A stretch of 64,000 nt of DNA, taken from NCBI RefSeq assembly GCF_001904745.1, contig NZ_MRCD01000006.1, positions 118,109 to 182,108 of the forward strand. Direction: 5' to 3'. The position numbers and the translations under genes are program-made. Within the stretch, counting starts at the first letter, position 1; the number at the start of each line of letters is the position of its first letter. Below, in pieces: positions 8,701-17,789 of this stretch. Under the pieces are notes generated by a model that did no database searches, was not told the DNA's origin, and saw only the letters and a program-made list of their open reading frames with translations. This stretch comes from Calothrix sp. HK-06 (GTDB lineage Bacteria; Cyanobacteriota; Cyanobacteriia; Cyanobacteriales; Nostocaceae).

Positions 8701-8706
8701 ATATAG

Positions 8707-8890
8707 TAGCCAGAGACAGCAGGTGCAAAATGCTTAATATCCTGCCGAGGTTTACGTCTTAGTATTTATAACTTGGTTTCACAGCTAGAAAAGTGTGAAA
8801 TTGATTTTACTGGATGTAATACGATTTTAGAAATCGACCTTGATGTAAAACCCTGGCTTTTAGGAAGCTGGGGTTTATTGTTTTTAGCGC
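8707..8890 (+). promoter_or_regulatory. Ribosomal protein L10 leader with attenuator
   Basis: The start of the element pairs CAGCAGG (8716-8722) with CCTGCCG (8741-8747) and resembles the known L10 leader (Rfam L10_leader), in which the L10-L12 complex binds its own mRNA. It ends in a strong terminator hairpin: AAACCCTGGCTT at 8848 and AAGCTGGGGTTT near 8865-8876 form a 12-base-pair stem followed by a T-rich run to 8885. This suggests feedback attenuation of rplJ-rplL. The family match is from memory of the consensus. Confidence 0.75.
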
Positions 8891-9013
8891 ACTAATATAT
8901 ACTGTGAGCGGTTGAGAAATAAACTTTTGAAATCGCTATTAGCCATTAGCTGCTAGCTATTGCCTAAAAGCTAAAAGCTAAAAGCTAAACGCTTGGAGTA
9001 TAAAACCCTGTAA

Positions 9014-9066
9014 GGGCGGGTTAACCATTATCTTCCTTAATCTTAGGATATTTCTAAACCCGCCCC
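9014..9066. repeat. Palindromic repeat, GGCGGGTT family, copy in the rplJ leader
   Basis: GGGCGGGTT at 9014 pairs with AACCCGCCC ending at 9066, with a loop of about 35 bases. It is closely related to the copy in the rplA leader. It lies between the L10 attenuator and the rplJ ribosome binding site (GGAGGTG at about 9090). Confidence 0.7.
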
Positions 9067-9104
9067 CAACGTAAATCTAAAATCCTCCAAGGAGGTGAAG
9101 CGAA

Positions 9105-9671
9105 ATGGGAAGAACAGTTGAGGGTAAAAAAGAGATTGTCAGTGAACTCAAACAGACTTTGGGTGAGTCAAGTTTGGCACTAGTAATTGATTATCAAGGA
9201 CTAACAGTTGCTGAAATTACTGACTTACGGCGCAAATTACGTCCAAGTGGTACGATTTGCAAAGTAACAAAAAATACTCTAATGGGCATTGCCATTCAAG
9301 ATGACGAAAAATGGCAACCACTATCAGAATTGCTCAAGGGTTCTAATGCCTTTTTGCTGGTAAAAGAAGATTTTTCATCAGCAATTAAGGCATACCAAGA
9401 GTTTCAAAAAGCCACCAAGGATAAAACCACACTTCGTGGTGGTGTAATGGAAGGCAAGCTGCTGAAAGAGGCAGATGTCAAAGCATTGGGAGATTTACCT
9501 TCCAAGGAACAACTTATCGCGCAAATTGCAGGCGCCATCAACGCAGTGGCTACCAAAATTGCCGTTGGTATCAACGAAGTACCAAGTTCGTTGGGACGTG
9601 CTTTGCAAGCTTACGCTGACAAGGACAAAGAAGGTGCCACCGAAGGCGCTGCAGAAACAGTTGCCGAGTAG
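9105..9671 (+). CDS. rplJ: 50S ribosomal protein L10
   Basis: uL10, base of the ribosomal stalk that holds L7/L12 dimers. The protein has 188 residues. It starts [19 protein letters not shown] and carries [40 protein letters not shown] and the C-terminal helix for L12 binding. A strong GGAGGTG site precedes the ATG. It is followed by rplL after 36 bases; both are probably controlled by the upstream L10 leader. Confidence 0.96.
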   Translation: MGRTVEGKKEIVSELKQTLGESSLALVIDYQGLTVAEITDLRRKLRPSGTICKVTKNTLMGIAIQDDEKWQPLSELLKGSNAFLLVKEDFSSAIKAYQEFQKATKDKTTLRGGVMEGKLLKEADVKALGDLPSKEQLIAQIAGAINAVATKIAVGINEVPSSLGRALQAYADKDKEGATEGAAETVAE

Positions 9672-9707
9672 GCATTATCAACAATTACAATTAGAGGAGA
9701 CTAAAAA

Positions 9708-10100
9708 ATGTCCGCTACAACTGATGAAATTTTAGATAAATTGAAAGGTCTTACACTTCTCGAAGCATCTGAACTTGTTAAGCAAATTGAAGAAGCTTTT
9801 GGAGTTAGCGCTGCTGCACCTGTTGGTGGCATGATGATGATGCCTGGTGTTGGTACTGCTACTACTGCTGAACCAGTTGAAGAGCAGACCGAATTTGACG
9901 CAATTCTTGACTCAGTACCTGCTGATAAGAAGATTGCTGTTCTTAAGATTGTTCGTGAATTAACTGGTTTAGGTTTGAAAGAAGCTAAAGACTTAGTAGA
10001 AGCGGCGCCTAAAGCATTATTTGAAGGAGTTGCAAAAGATAAAGCTGAAGATGCCAAGAAGCGCGTCGAAGAAGCTGGTGGTAAAGTTACCGTCAAGTAA
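9708..10100 (+). CDS. rplL: 50S ribosomal protein L7/L12
   Basis: bL12 stalk protein that recruits translation factors. The 130 residues comprise the N-terminal dimer domain ([20 protein letters not shown]), a Gly/Met/Ala hinge (about residues 40-55) and the conserved C-terminal domain with [20 protein letters not shown] and GGKVTVK at the end. It is the last gene of the ribosomal cluster and is followed by a terminator. Confidence 0.97.
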   Translation: MSATTDEILDKLKGLTLLEASELVKQIEEAFGVSAAAPVGGMMMMPGVGTATTAEPVEEQTEFDAILDSVPADKKIAVLKIVRELTGLGLKEAKDLVEAAPKALFEGVAKDKAEDAKKRVEEAGGKVTVK

Positions 10101-10167
10101 TTTTACTTTTACCTCAATGTTTTAGAAATCTGTGGATTTGTTGCTTCACCCTCATAAGTGAAGCTAA

Positions 10168-10203
10168 ACTAAGCCTGTTATCAACAGGCTTATTTTATTT
10201 ATA
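10168..10203 (+). terminator. Rho-independent terminator after rplL
   Basis: AAGCCTGTT and AACAGGCTT form a 9-base-pair stem with a short loop, followed by ATTTTATTTATA. It lies about 70 bases after the rplL stop. Confidence 0.85.
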
Positions 10204-10233
10204 AATTTTCTTGTGTCTTATGTCTTATGTCTT

Positions 10234-10263
10234 GTGGGGCGGGCATCCCTGCCCGCCTCTACA
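10234..10263. repeat. Palindromic GCGGGCA..TGCCCGC repeat
   Basis: GGGGCGGGCA and TGCCCGCC flank a very short loop (TCCC). The same word family appears at 54890-54949, and a related ACAGGC..GCCTGT form at 33168-33195 and 61031-61059. These are dispersed palindromes found between genes. Confidence 0.65.
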
Positions 10264-10287
10264 TCTAGAACTCAGTTCGCTCAAACA

Positions 10288-10497
10288 TCAAGCTTGATTG
10301 CGCCGAGAAGCCAAATGTTCGCGGAGTATTCTCTCAGTTTCCGGGTCATTTAACCCAAGAGAAGGTGGGTATACTTTAGCATTCGGGTCTCGGAATCTTT
10401 CCACGTAAATTGATAAAGCTTCGTCATCCTCTCTGTGTTCAAGAACGTATTGCCTAAACTCTGAGCGAGTCATTGTTGCGAAATTAGGTTTGCTCAT
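10288..10497 (-). CDS. Small protein resembling the DUF6887 family
   Basis: A 69-residue soluble protein starting MSKPNFATMTRSEFRQYVLE, followed by HREDDEALSIYVERFRDPNA. This matches my memory of the cyanobacterial DUF6887 family, usually encoded next to a DUF6888 gene in what looks like a two-gene addiction-type module. No function is established. Here the start overlaps the end of the upstream DUF6888-like remnant by about 14 bases, the usual arrangement, but that partner is broken. Confidence 0.6.
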   Translation of the reverse strand: MSKPNFATMTRSEFRQYVLEHREDDEALSIYVERFRDPNAKVYPPSLGLNDPETERILREHLASRRNQA

Positions 10498-10674
10498 TTA
10501 AAAATCTCCAGCGTCCGTTGGGGTAAATTTCTATTTCTATTTCCTGTCCTGCCAGGATAACCACGTTACCCGTGCGGGAGTCAAGAGTTCCTAAATTGAA
10601 CCTAGATTTGCTTTTAAATTAATTCTTACTCCTTCATATTCTTGGTCTTCTTTGATTTTGTCTCCTGTAACATT
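10484..10674 (-). pseudogene. Remnant of a DUF6888-like gene joined to an AbiEii-like fragment
   Basis: Reading leftward, one frame (10674 to about 10581) gives KIKEDQEYEGVRINLKANLG and then stops. This resembles part of AbiEii/nucleotidyltransferase toxins. A second frame (10618 to 10484) gives RTGNVVILAGQEIEIEIYPN, then GRWRFLNEQT, and stops inside the DUF6887-like gene; this resembles the C-terminal half of DUF6888 proteins. Neither piece has a start of its own. The simplest reading is a decayed two-gene module with a scrambled 5' end. The family names are inferred from memory of consensus sequences. Confidence 0.45.
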
Positions 10675-10858
10675 TTAATCTTGAAAACTGATGCTGTCAG
10701 ACGTATAAATTATTACAGCCAAAAAAATACTCAATTTTTAGTCATCTCTGTTAATAAGCTATACATTCCTCTGTTTTGCTATTAATCTATATGATTGATA
10801 ACGGTTTTATTGGTTAATCTGTATCAATAGCAGTTTAGTTATTAGCTATTAATTATTA

Positions 10859-12187
10859 TTACTTACACTTAGTATTAAACTTAACCTTAAAACCATCTTT
10901 AGGTCGTGTGGTAGGAACACGTACCACTTCTAAGCTTTGATTTGGTAATATTTCCCAGTCGTAGTTACGCAGTAGGTGCGCGGCAATTATTTTCATTTCC
11001 ATTTTGGCAAATGCTATCCCGATACAAACGCGGGGACCACCACCAAAACCAATCAAACTAAAGGGTCGTTTATTTTCTTTGCGCTGTGGGTTAAATCTTT
11101 CTGGGTCGAAGCGTTCGGGTTCTGGATAAATTTTTTGGATACGATGAGTTTGTAATATTGAGTAAAGTACTTGCCAACCTGCGGGTATGTGGTAGCCTTT
11201 AAATTCAAAGTCTTTTACTACACCACGAAAACCTCCTCCAACAGGTGGGTACAAGCGTTCGACTTCGGATAAAACCTGTTCTAGATACGGCATTTGTCCG
11301 AGTTGTTCGAGATTTAATTTTCCCTGTTTTGCTAGTTGTAGTTGTTCGGAACTAGCACGTTGCTTGACTTCGGGGTGGCGAGCTAGTTCGATGCATAACC
11401 AAGTTAACATTGAGGTTGTTGTTTCGTGTCCTGCAAAGAGTAATAGGACGGCTTGGGCGACGAGTTCTTGTTCGGTTAGACTATTACCGTCTTCGTCTCT
11501 GGCTTGAATTAGTAAAGATAGTGCGTCTTTGGTAGGATTTTCTCGACGTTGGCGAACAACTGTAGTTAAATGTTCAAGTATTTGATTCCTTGCTGCTATG
11601 GCTTTTCCGTATTGGGTAAATGGTAATTTTAATGGGTTTATTGTTATTAATCCGTCTGTTAGTGTTGTAAATAGCTGACTTAGACGTATGGAGCCTGTAC
11701 CAGTTTTTGTACCTAATAATAGTTCGCTGGCAATATCAAAGGTCAGTTGTTTGAATTCTTCAAACCAAGTTAATTCATGTTTGGATACCCATTTGTTTAG
11801 ATAATTTTGGGTTATCTGTTCCATTGTGGCGAAATAATCTGCTAGTGCTGGCCCGTGCATTGCTGGCATTATCAGGCGCCTTTTTTGCCGATGTTCTTCA
11901 CCGTCCATTAAAAATAGTGATTCTCCTAGTAGTTCTTTGAAGTTATTGGGCCATCCTTGGCGCCAGGAGAAATGCTCTATGTGAGTTGACAGTACAAATT
12001 CAACTGCTTCTGGCCCAACCATGACTACTGTTGGTTTACCTATTAAGTTGGTTCTGAATATGGCGCCGTATTGTTGGTAGCGTTTGGCGATGTAATTGGC
12101 ATCGAAGACGAATGATAGGGTTTCTCCGAGTATTGGTAAACCGTTGCTGCCTGGTGGGAGTTGATTGGCGGTCATGATATGAAGCAA
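10859..12187 (-). CDS. Cytochrome P450, CYP120-like
   Basis: A soluble 442-residue haem monooxygenase. P450 hallmarks are all present: the I-helix LLLFAGHETTTSML (about residues 245-260), the ExxR motif EVER near residue 315, and the haem-binding loop FGGGPRVCIGIAFAK with Cys near residue 388. The N-terminal PPGSNGLPILGETLSFV and overall sequence recall the cyanobacterial CYP120 family, whose studied member acts on retinoids; the substrate here is not known. The stop of the TPR-CHAT gene upstream on the same strand is only 10 bases from this start, so the two may be co-transcribed. Confidence 0.93.
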   Translation of the reverse strand: MLHIMTANQLPPGSNGLPILGETLSFVFDANYIAKRYQQYGAIFRTNLIGKPTVVMVGPEAVEFVLSTHIEHFSWRQGWPNNFKELLGESLFLMDGEEHRQKRRLIMPAMHGPALADYFATMEQITQNYLNKWVSKHELTWFEEFKQLTFDIASELLLGTKTGTGSIRLSQLFTTLTDGLITINPLKLPFTQYGKAIAARNQILEHLTTVVRQRRENPTKDALSLLIQARDEDGNSLTEQELVAQAVLLLFAGHETTTSMLTWLCIELARHPEVKQRASSEQLQLAKQGKLNLEQLGQMPYLEQVLSEVERLYPPVGGGFRGVVKDFEFKGYHIPAGWQVLYSILQTHRIQKIYPEPERFDPERFNPQRKENKRPFSLIGFGGGPRVCIGIAFAKMEMKIIAAHLLRNYDWEILPNQSLEVVRVPTTRPKDGFKVKFNTKCK

Positions 12188-12196
12188 TATTAATAA

Positions 12197-15100
12197 TTAG
12201 TCTAGGTTGCCATGAATTTTGAAGGCTGCCCAGTAGTAGGGATGGTTATAGAGTTTTTGGTTGGTTGGAATGGTACTGAGTTTTTGGAGTTGTTCTGCGA
12301 CTGGCACCTGTATTTTAGTTCCTCCAAGGGGCGATTTTCTTAGTAAGTCTTCGTACCATTTCTTTAATTCACCTGCGGTTAGTTCTTTTAACCATGCGGT
12401 TGCTTCGTTTAGGGCAGTAGGGGCAGGTTTTCCTTGTTTGAGTCTTCGATAAAATTCGGTCATTACTAGTGCATTGGCAATATTATCAACCATCCATTGT
12501 GTTGTTAATACATGGTTAACACCTGCTTGCATTAGTTGGCTGACTATGCCTACATATTCTGTGGTTATTGTTTGGTCTGTGGTGATTGTTGTTTGGCCTG
12601 AAAGGGTTATTAATGAATAGTTATTGAGAATTCGCGCATTGATTTCTTCTAACGAAAGCTTTTCTTCTTCTGCTAGTAATAGTTGTGATTGTTTGGAGTT
12701 GTTTGGGTTGTCGTTTGCATAACCTGCAAAATGCAGGATGCTATGATTACCCAGTGCGTTGAGTACTTCTTGCTTTGTTGCTTTTGCTGCCTGAATTCGT
12801 TTGACTTGATTAAATAGATTTGTAATACCTTCTGTTTGTATTTTTACTGATTCTAGTAATGGATAACCTTTAGTCGTTGGCGCCTCTATACTTAGTAATG
12901 ATTGTGTTTGTTCTTGTTGCGATGTTTGATTATTAAGTGATAATGCTAGTTCGGCAGTCGGAAAATATGTGATTGTTTTTATGCTAGGTAATAAGAATAA
13001 GGCATGAAGTGGATATTTAAATAAATCGCGATGAGGTATTAATATTAACTTTGTAATGCCTTCGAGTTCTTGTTCGATGGCGCCAATACTTAAAATTTCA
13101 CGAAGTTTGAGCAGTCTCGCTTCCATGAAAGGCACCCAAGATTCGTCTTCATTCTGGTTCCATTCAGTTGCCCAGTCTTCAAATGCTGTTAAATTTACAA
13201 TTACTTCGGGTACTGGTATTTCGTTCATTTCACCAATGTTCAACATTGGTGTAAATACAAGTATTGGTTCTGGATAGTTTGTTTTGATGATAAAGCTTCG
13301 TAAGCCAGAAGGACTGATGTGCCAATATATAATAGCTGTTGTGGAATTGACTAAATTTTGTATTGATTTGTAGCTCGGAGAATAGAAGTTGTCAACAAAA
13401 CCAAATTGTTGCCAATTTAAACAAGCATTTTTACCAAATTCGGCTAGTTCTAAAGCTTGGAGTAGTTCACCTGATTGTACGGCAATATCTACTGCTAGTT
13501 GTCCGATACCAGCAAATTTTAATGCTAAATCTTTTTTGCTGTCCGGATCGCCCTGTGAGTCGTTTAAGGTATTTGATAATAAGGTCGCTGCATAAGTTTG
13601 AAATTGTTGTGCCTGTAAAGTATCACCGAATCCTAATAAAACTATAATGATGTTTTGTAAAACTTCTAAATGCAACGAGAGAAATTGTGTACTATTAACA
13701 GCCGATAATGCTTGATTATAAGCGTAAATAGCTTGTGACCAATCATCTGAAATGTAAGTGTAGCGCTTGCCTCTATCGTAGTAAGCATTACCAAGAGCTA
13801 TATGTAATTTACACCAAACTTCGGGTTGATTATCTTTATTTATGTAGTTAACAGCTACTGCATAAGTCGCTAATTTACCTTCCGAACCGCGCGCGTTTAA
13901 TGCCGGATTTTCATTTGCAATTGAACTATGCGAACTTAAGTAATAATCGAAATCCGCAGATTTTTCTACGGTATTCGCACGCGCTATCCATGCTTCGGTG
14001 CTATCGCTTTGTAGTTGAATTGCGTAGTCGAATGATAAAATTGCGTCTTCATATTTTTCTGAAGCTGCTAGTAGTAAACCTCGGTTGTACCAAGCTGCAA
14101 ATATATTTGGCTCTCTATCAACCGTTTGGTTATAGCATATAAGCGCTTGATATGAGTCTCCCAGTTGCTCCCAAGCGATGGCTTTGTTGAACCAAGCTAA
14201 ATATACATTGGGGTTAATATCAAGTGCTTTATCCCATGATGCTATTGCTTGATGCCATTCTCCTAGACTTGCTTGAAGTACACCTCGGTCTATCCAAATT
14301 TCATAAAATTCTGGGTTGAGCGCAAGAGCATTATCATAAGATTCAACAGCATCTTCGTGTCGATTACATTTGTCGAGTGCTACTCCACGCAGGTACCAAA
14401 GTTCATAAGACCCTGGTTGCGATTTTAGGGCTTTTTGATATGAAATAACCGCTTCTTCCCATTGCTCTAATTGTGCCATCGCTAACCCACGTTGATACCA
14501 GGCGCCTGAGTGTTGCGGTTGTATTTCCACGGCTTCGTCAAATGACGTGATAGCTTCGGAATATTGTTTGTTTTGCGACAGTGCAATTCCGCGATAATAC
14601 CAGTTTTCTGGATCCATAGGTTCGAGTTGTGTCGCACGGTCATAGCAGCTAATTGCTTCAGATATTTGCCAGAGTTTTAATAATGCTAATCCTTTACCTG
14701 ACCACGCATCACCATAGTCTGATTTAATTTCAATCGCTTTATCAAATGACGCTATTGCTTCTGAGTATCTTTCAAGCTCACCTAAACTGGCGCCTCGATT
14801 AAACCAAGCTTTGTAATAATCGGGTTTAATGGCAATTGCATTTTCATAACTGGCAATGGCTTGAGGCAAGTTTTTCAAGTGGAACAGCGCTAAACCTTTA
14901 TTAAACCAGTATTCATAAGCATCAGGTGCTGCTTCAATTGCTTGGTCATACGAAAATACAGCAGCTGATAAATTTCCGGCTTTAGTTTGCGCTAAAGCTT
15001 GATAGAACCATGCTTGTGCTTCTGGTTGCTTAGATGCTTGGTTGGGGATATCAACAAAAATTTGCGAGGTACTACCGGAAGAAAGTAACCCAGATGCTAA

Positions 15101-16546
15101 CTGTTCAACTAAATTTGCACTTTGTTGTAACCGCACCCAAAGTTCGTCAAGCGTTACCGCGACGGTTGGGGACATCTCAGTAAGTGCATCGTCTAAGTTT
15201 TGCTGTATCGGTAAAACGCTTGGACGCTGAACTGGAATTACTGGAGAATCTAAATCTATTTCTTCTTCAACTGTTTCAGTAGGCGCCTCTGGTGCAATAA
15301 ACTCAATATAATTTTCGTCTATTATCCGCGCCCACTGCTCGCCTGTGGTAATTTCTTCAACAACTGTTTCAGTAGGCGCCGCAATTTCAACTTCTTTTTC
15401 TGTATCTGCACCCCATAAATCGTCTCCTACCTCATTAATTAGATATTGTCCTGGAGTATTTAATAATGCGGGAGTAATTTCTTCTTCTACTGAGGTAGGA
15501 GAAGGCGCCAAATTTTCGTTGATTAATTCATTACTTAAATTAGATTCGTATATTACAGGTTCAAGAAGCGCCGCAGGCTCTGAATCCCATAATTCCTCTC
15601 CGTACTGACGTAATAATTCTTCTTGCTCAGGGGTATCTGTAATTTCTTCTATTTCGACATTTTCAATATTTTCGACGTTTGGTACTATTTCTACATTATT
15701 AATATTACTTTCTGTTGTAGAAATTAAATCATTATTTGATTCGTTTATATAATTTGTTACTGATGTTGAATTTTGTTCTTGTATTCCCCACAAATCTTCA
15801 CCGAACTGACGCAGTAAGTTTTGTCCGGGAGTATCACAAAAAACGCTATCAACATCTTCAGTTATTGATCTTATCGCTGTGTTGCTTATTAAATCTGAAT
15901 AGTAAATTGAATCGGGTTGAGAAGTAGACTGCTCAAACTCTTGTAAATCTTCACTATATATATCGAGCAAATCTTGCCCAGATATTTCCGATGGTAATTC
16001 AAAGTCAACGGAGGAATTATCGAAATCTAAATCTTGAGATTCTGTATTAGATAAGGAAATGGTAGATTCGTAGTTTGGATTAGGCACGATTATCTCGATA
16101 CTTCCTTCGGTAACTTCGTCGTTACGAATATCTTGCCATGAAACACCTGTATTACGAGCAAGCAGCCGCATTCCTATGTCGTGAGCAAAGTCTCCGACAG
16201 TGCCAATTTCTAACTCTCCTAATTGTACCAGTCGAAACGCTAGCTCTTCATTTGGTGCAGGAGAAGCAAGCAATCGCTCGCCAAAAATTTGCAACCACTC
16301 TAACCAGCGTTGTGTACTTATACGATTGGACATTCGTTCTAAGTATTTGATTGCCCAAGTTTGCCCACGTGCTTGACTGACACCTTCTAGCAACTGGGTA
16401 AACAAATACTCTAAATCGGCATTAGTTAACATCGGTGGTGATTGCACCACAGTCTGTTGCGTTACCAATGCCCTCGAACGCTCTTTCTTTTTACCAAATA
16501 GTTGCTGGAAAAACTTTCTAAGCAATTTTACTAACCGCCTGAGCAT
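12197..16546 (-). CDS. TPR-CHAT protein with degenerate protease site
   Basis: A 1449-residue multidomain protein. Residues 1-18 form a basic amphipathic helix (MLRRLVKLLRKFFQQLFG) that may touch membranes. Residues about 38-132 are a domain shared with the 233-residue protein encoded upstream. Residues about 135-500 are acidic and disordered with recurring PGQ..LLRQ.GE.LWG motifs. About ten TPR units span residues 505-860. The C-terminal 300 residues are a CHAT (caspase-like) domain, but the catalytic His site reads LHFAGYA (near 1274; family HFACHG) and the Cys site reads LSGQTT (near 1315; family LSACET). Both catalytic residues are therefore lost, so a scaffold or pseudo-protease role is likelier than proteolysis. 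Confidence 0.88.
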   Translation of the reverse strand: MLRRLVKLLRKFFQQLFGKKKERSRALVTQQTVVQSPPMLTNADLEYLFTQLLEGVSQARGQTWAIKYLERMSNRISTQRWLEWLQIFGERLLASPAPNEELAFRLVQLGELEIGTVGDFAHDIGMRLLARNTGVSWQDIRNDEVTEGSIEIIVPNPNYESTISLSNTESQDLDFDNSSVDFELPSEISGQDLLDIYSEDLQEFEQSTSQPDSIYYSDLISNTAIRSITEDVDSVFCDTPGQNLLRQFGEDLWGIQEQNSTSVTNYINESNNDLISTTESNINNVEIVPNVENIENVEIEEITDTPEQEELLRQYGEELWDSEPAALLEPVIYESNLSNELINENLAPSPTSVEEEITPALLNTPGQYLINEVGDDLWGADTEKEVEIAAPTETVVEEITTGEQWARIIDENYIEFIAPEAPTETVEEEIDLDSPVIPVQRPSVLPIQQNLDDALTEMSPTVAVTLDELWVRLQQSANLVEQLASGLLSSGSTSQIFVDIPNQASKQPEAQAWFYQALAQTKAGNLSAAVFSYDQAIEAAPDAYEYWFNKGLALFHLKNLPQAIASYENAIAIKPDYYKAWFNRGASLGELERYSEAIASFDKAIEIKSDYGDAWSGKGLALLKLWQISEAISCYDRATQLEPMDPENWYYRGIALSQNKQYSEAITSFDEAVEIQPQHSGAWYQRGLAMAQLEQWEEAVISYQKALKSQPGSYELWYLRGVALDKCNRHEDAVESYDNALALNPEFYEIWIDRGVLQASLGEWHQAIASWDKALDINPNVYLAWFNKAIAWEQLGDSYQALICYNQTVDREPNIFAAWYNRGLLLAASEKYEDAILSFDYAIQLQSDSTEAWIARANTVEKSADFDYYLSSHSSIANENPALNARGSEGKLATYAVAVNYINKDNQPEVWCKLHIALGNAYYDRGKRYTYISDDWSQAIYAYNQALSAVNSTQFLSLHLEVLQNIIIVLLGFGDTLQAQQFQTYAATLLSNTLNDSQGDPDSKKDLALKFAGIGQLAVDIAVQSGELLQALELAEFGKNACLNWQQFGFVDNFYSPSYKSIQNLVNSTTAIIYWHISPSGLRSFIIKTNYPEPILVFTPMLNIGEMNEIPVPEVIVNLTAFEDWATEWNQNEDESWVPFMEARLLKLREILSIGAIEQELEGITKLILIPHRDLFKYPLHALFLLPSIKTITYFPTAELALSLNNQTSQQEQTQSLLSIEAPTTKGYPLLESVKIQTEGITNLFNQVKRIQAAKATKQEVLNALGNHSILHFAGYANDNPNNSKQSQLLLAEEEKLSLEEINARILNNYSLITLSGQTTITTDQTITTEYVGIVSQLMQAGVNHVLTTQWMVDNIANALVMTEFYRRLKQGKPAPTALNEATAWLKELTAGELKKWYEDLLRKSPLGGTKIQVPVAEQLQKLSTIPTNQKLYNHPYYWAAFKIHGNLD

Positions 16547-16818
16547 CTACCGTTATACTCTGGATGTGCCTCATTGATTGTAGCGATACTCATGAATTTA
16601 GGGAATCGCTATATGTTCGCTTAGTTACAAATATTTTAATAAATACTTAATTAAAATACATGTTTTAACAGGCGAATACATTTTCTTGAGAAACAAAAGA
16701 TACAATACCACTCATTCGATTTATACGCTATATTTCTGCTGCCAATAATTAATTAACTTTACCGAATTTTTATTTTCCTACCCCCTTGCCAAATTTGGCC
16801 TTATTTAGTACAATTGCA
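16547..16818. other. Spacer between the two paralogous genes
   Basis: This AT-rich stretch separates the TPR-CHAT gene from its small paralog, both on the minus strand. A palindromic TTGCCAAATTTGGC-type word lies near 16787-16800. Nothing else was recognised. Confidence 0.4.
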
Positions 16819-17520
16819 CTAAATCGATGAGTCTTGGGGATTAGCTTGAGATTCAGCTTGAGATTCAGCTTGGAATTGGTCAACTAACGCTTGGATAATC
16901 ACGTCTGGGTCATCACTTTCTATACCAACTTGTTGAGCAATAGAAGCGCGTAGGTTAGTATCCTGATGCATCAGTTCGTAGAGTTGGTCAAGAGTAATAG
17001 TTTGAAATTCGCCTTCAGAGGGTGAGTTTTCTGGCTGTTGAAGCGTTGAATGCTGTTCTGCGGTATCGGGTATTAGCTCCGTAACGTCGTCGGGCCCACT
17101 GTATTCCCAAATTGGTTCGGTTTGATTGCGAGTTAGCAGTTGCATTCCTATATCATAAGCAGTGTCTCCAACCTCGCCAACTTCCAACTCACCAAGTTGA
17201 ACGAGTCTTGCAGCTAATTCATTATTTGGCGCCGTTGATGCCAGGAGTTTATCACCAAACTTATTTAACCATTCTAACCAACGTTCAGTAGAAACACGGT
17301 GTTCGATGTTATGCAGCCATTTCAGTGCCCACGCTTGACCGCGCGCTTGGTTAACTCCTTCCAAAAGCTCGGTAAACAAGAATTCCAAATCTGTGTCGCT
17401 GAGGGGAGGAGCGGGTTTTTTCTCAACCGAACTGACAATTTTGGATTTGGGCTTTGTCGTGTTACCACCGAACAAAGCTTGGAAAAAATTTTTCAGCCAC
17501 TGAATAAGCCTTTTGAACAT
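16819..17520 (-). CDS. Small paralog of the TPR-CHAT N-terminal domain, function unknown
   Basis: A 233-residue protein whose first about 130 residues are clearly homologous to the N-terminus of the large TPR-CHAT protein: a basic amphipathic helix (MFKRLIQWLKNFFQALFGG), then DLEFLFTELLEGVNQARGQAW, RWLEWLNKFGDKLLAS and ARLVQLGELEVGEVGD. The rest is acidic and Gln-rich, ending in tandem QAESQAESQANPQ. It has no TPR or CHAT part. The pair looks like a tandem duplication in which one copy gained or kept the long C-terminal region. The two proteins may interact through the shared domain; that is inference. Confidence 0.7.
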   Translation of the reverse strand: MFKRLIQWLKNFFQALFGGNTTKPKSKIVSSVEKKPAPPLSDTDLEFLFTELLEGVNQARGQAWALKWLHNIEHRVSTERWLEWLNKFGDKLLASTAPNNELAARLVQLGELEVGEVGDTAYDIGMQLLTRNQTEPIWEYSGPDDVTELIPDTAEQHSTLQQPENSPSEGEFQTITLDQLYELMHQDTNLRASIAQQVGIESDDPDVIIQALVDQFQAESQAESQANPQDSSI

Positions 17521-17789
17521 CTACATGCACCTTCATTTGCTTGGTGTGTACCCGTTTATTGTAGCTATGGCGCTGCACTTTAGTGGTGTATCAATTAAAT
17601 ATAATCTACAGGAAAAATTTGTATTAGTTTAAGTAATCTATACAATATTTAAATTTTATGAATGTAGAAAAATGTTCACAGGGTGAGATTTTGCATTCCC
17701 TAGTGCTTAAAATATATATTCTCAGCTAGTCCCACCTAGGGCACTTGTGTAATTTCAACGCCTCATTCGGCATAAAAATCACCAATACC

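Noticed and set aside
9701..10096. 131-codon minus-strand frame opposite rplL
   Set aside because: It mirrors a real ribosomal-protein gene and results from its codon use.
17745..17789. Upstream ATG of dnaX
   Set aside because: The conserved DnaX start is MSYEPLHHKYRP at 17790; the 15 extra residues have no homology.
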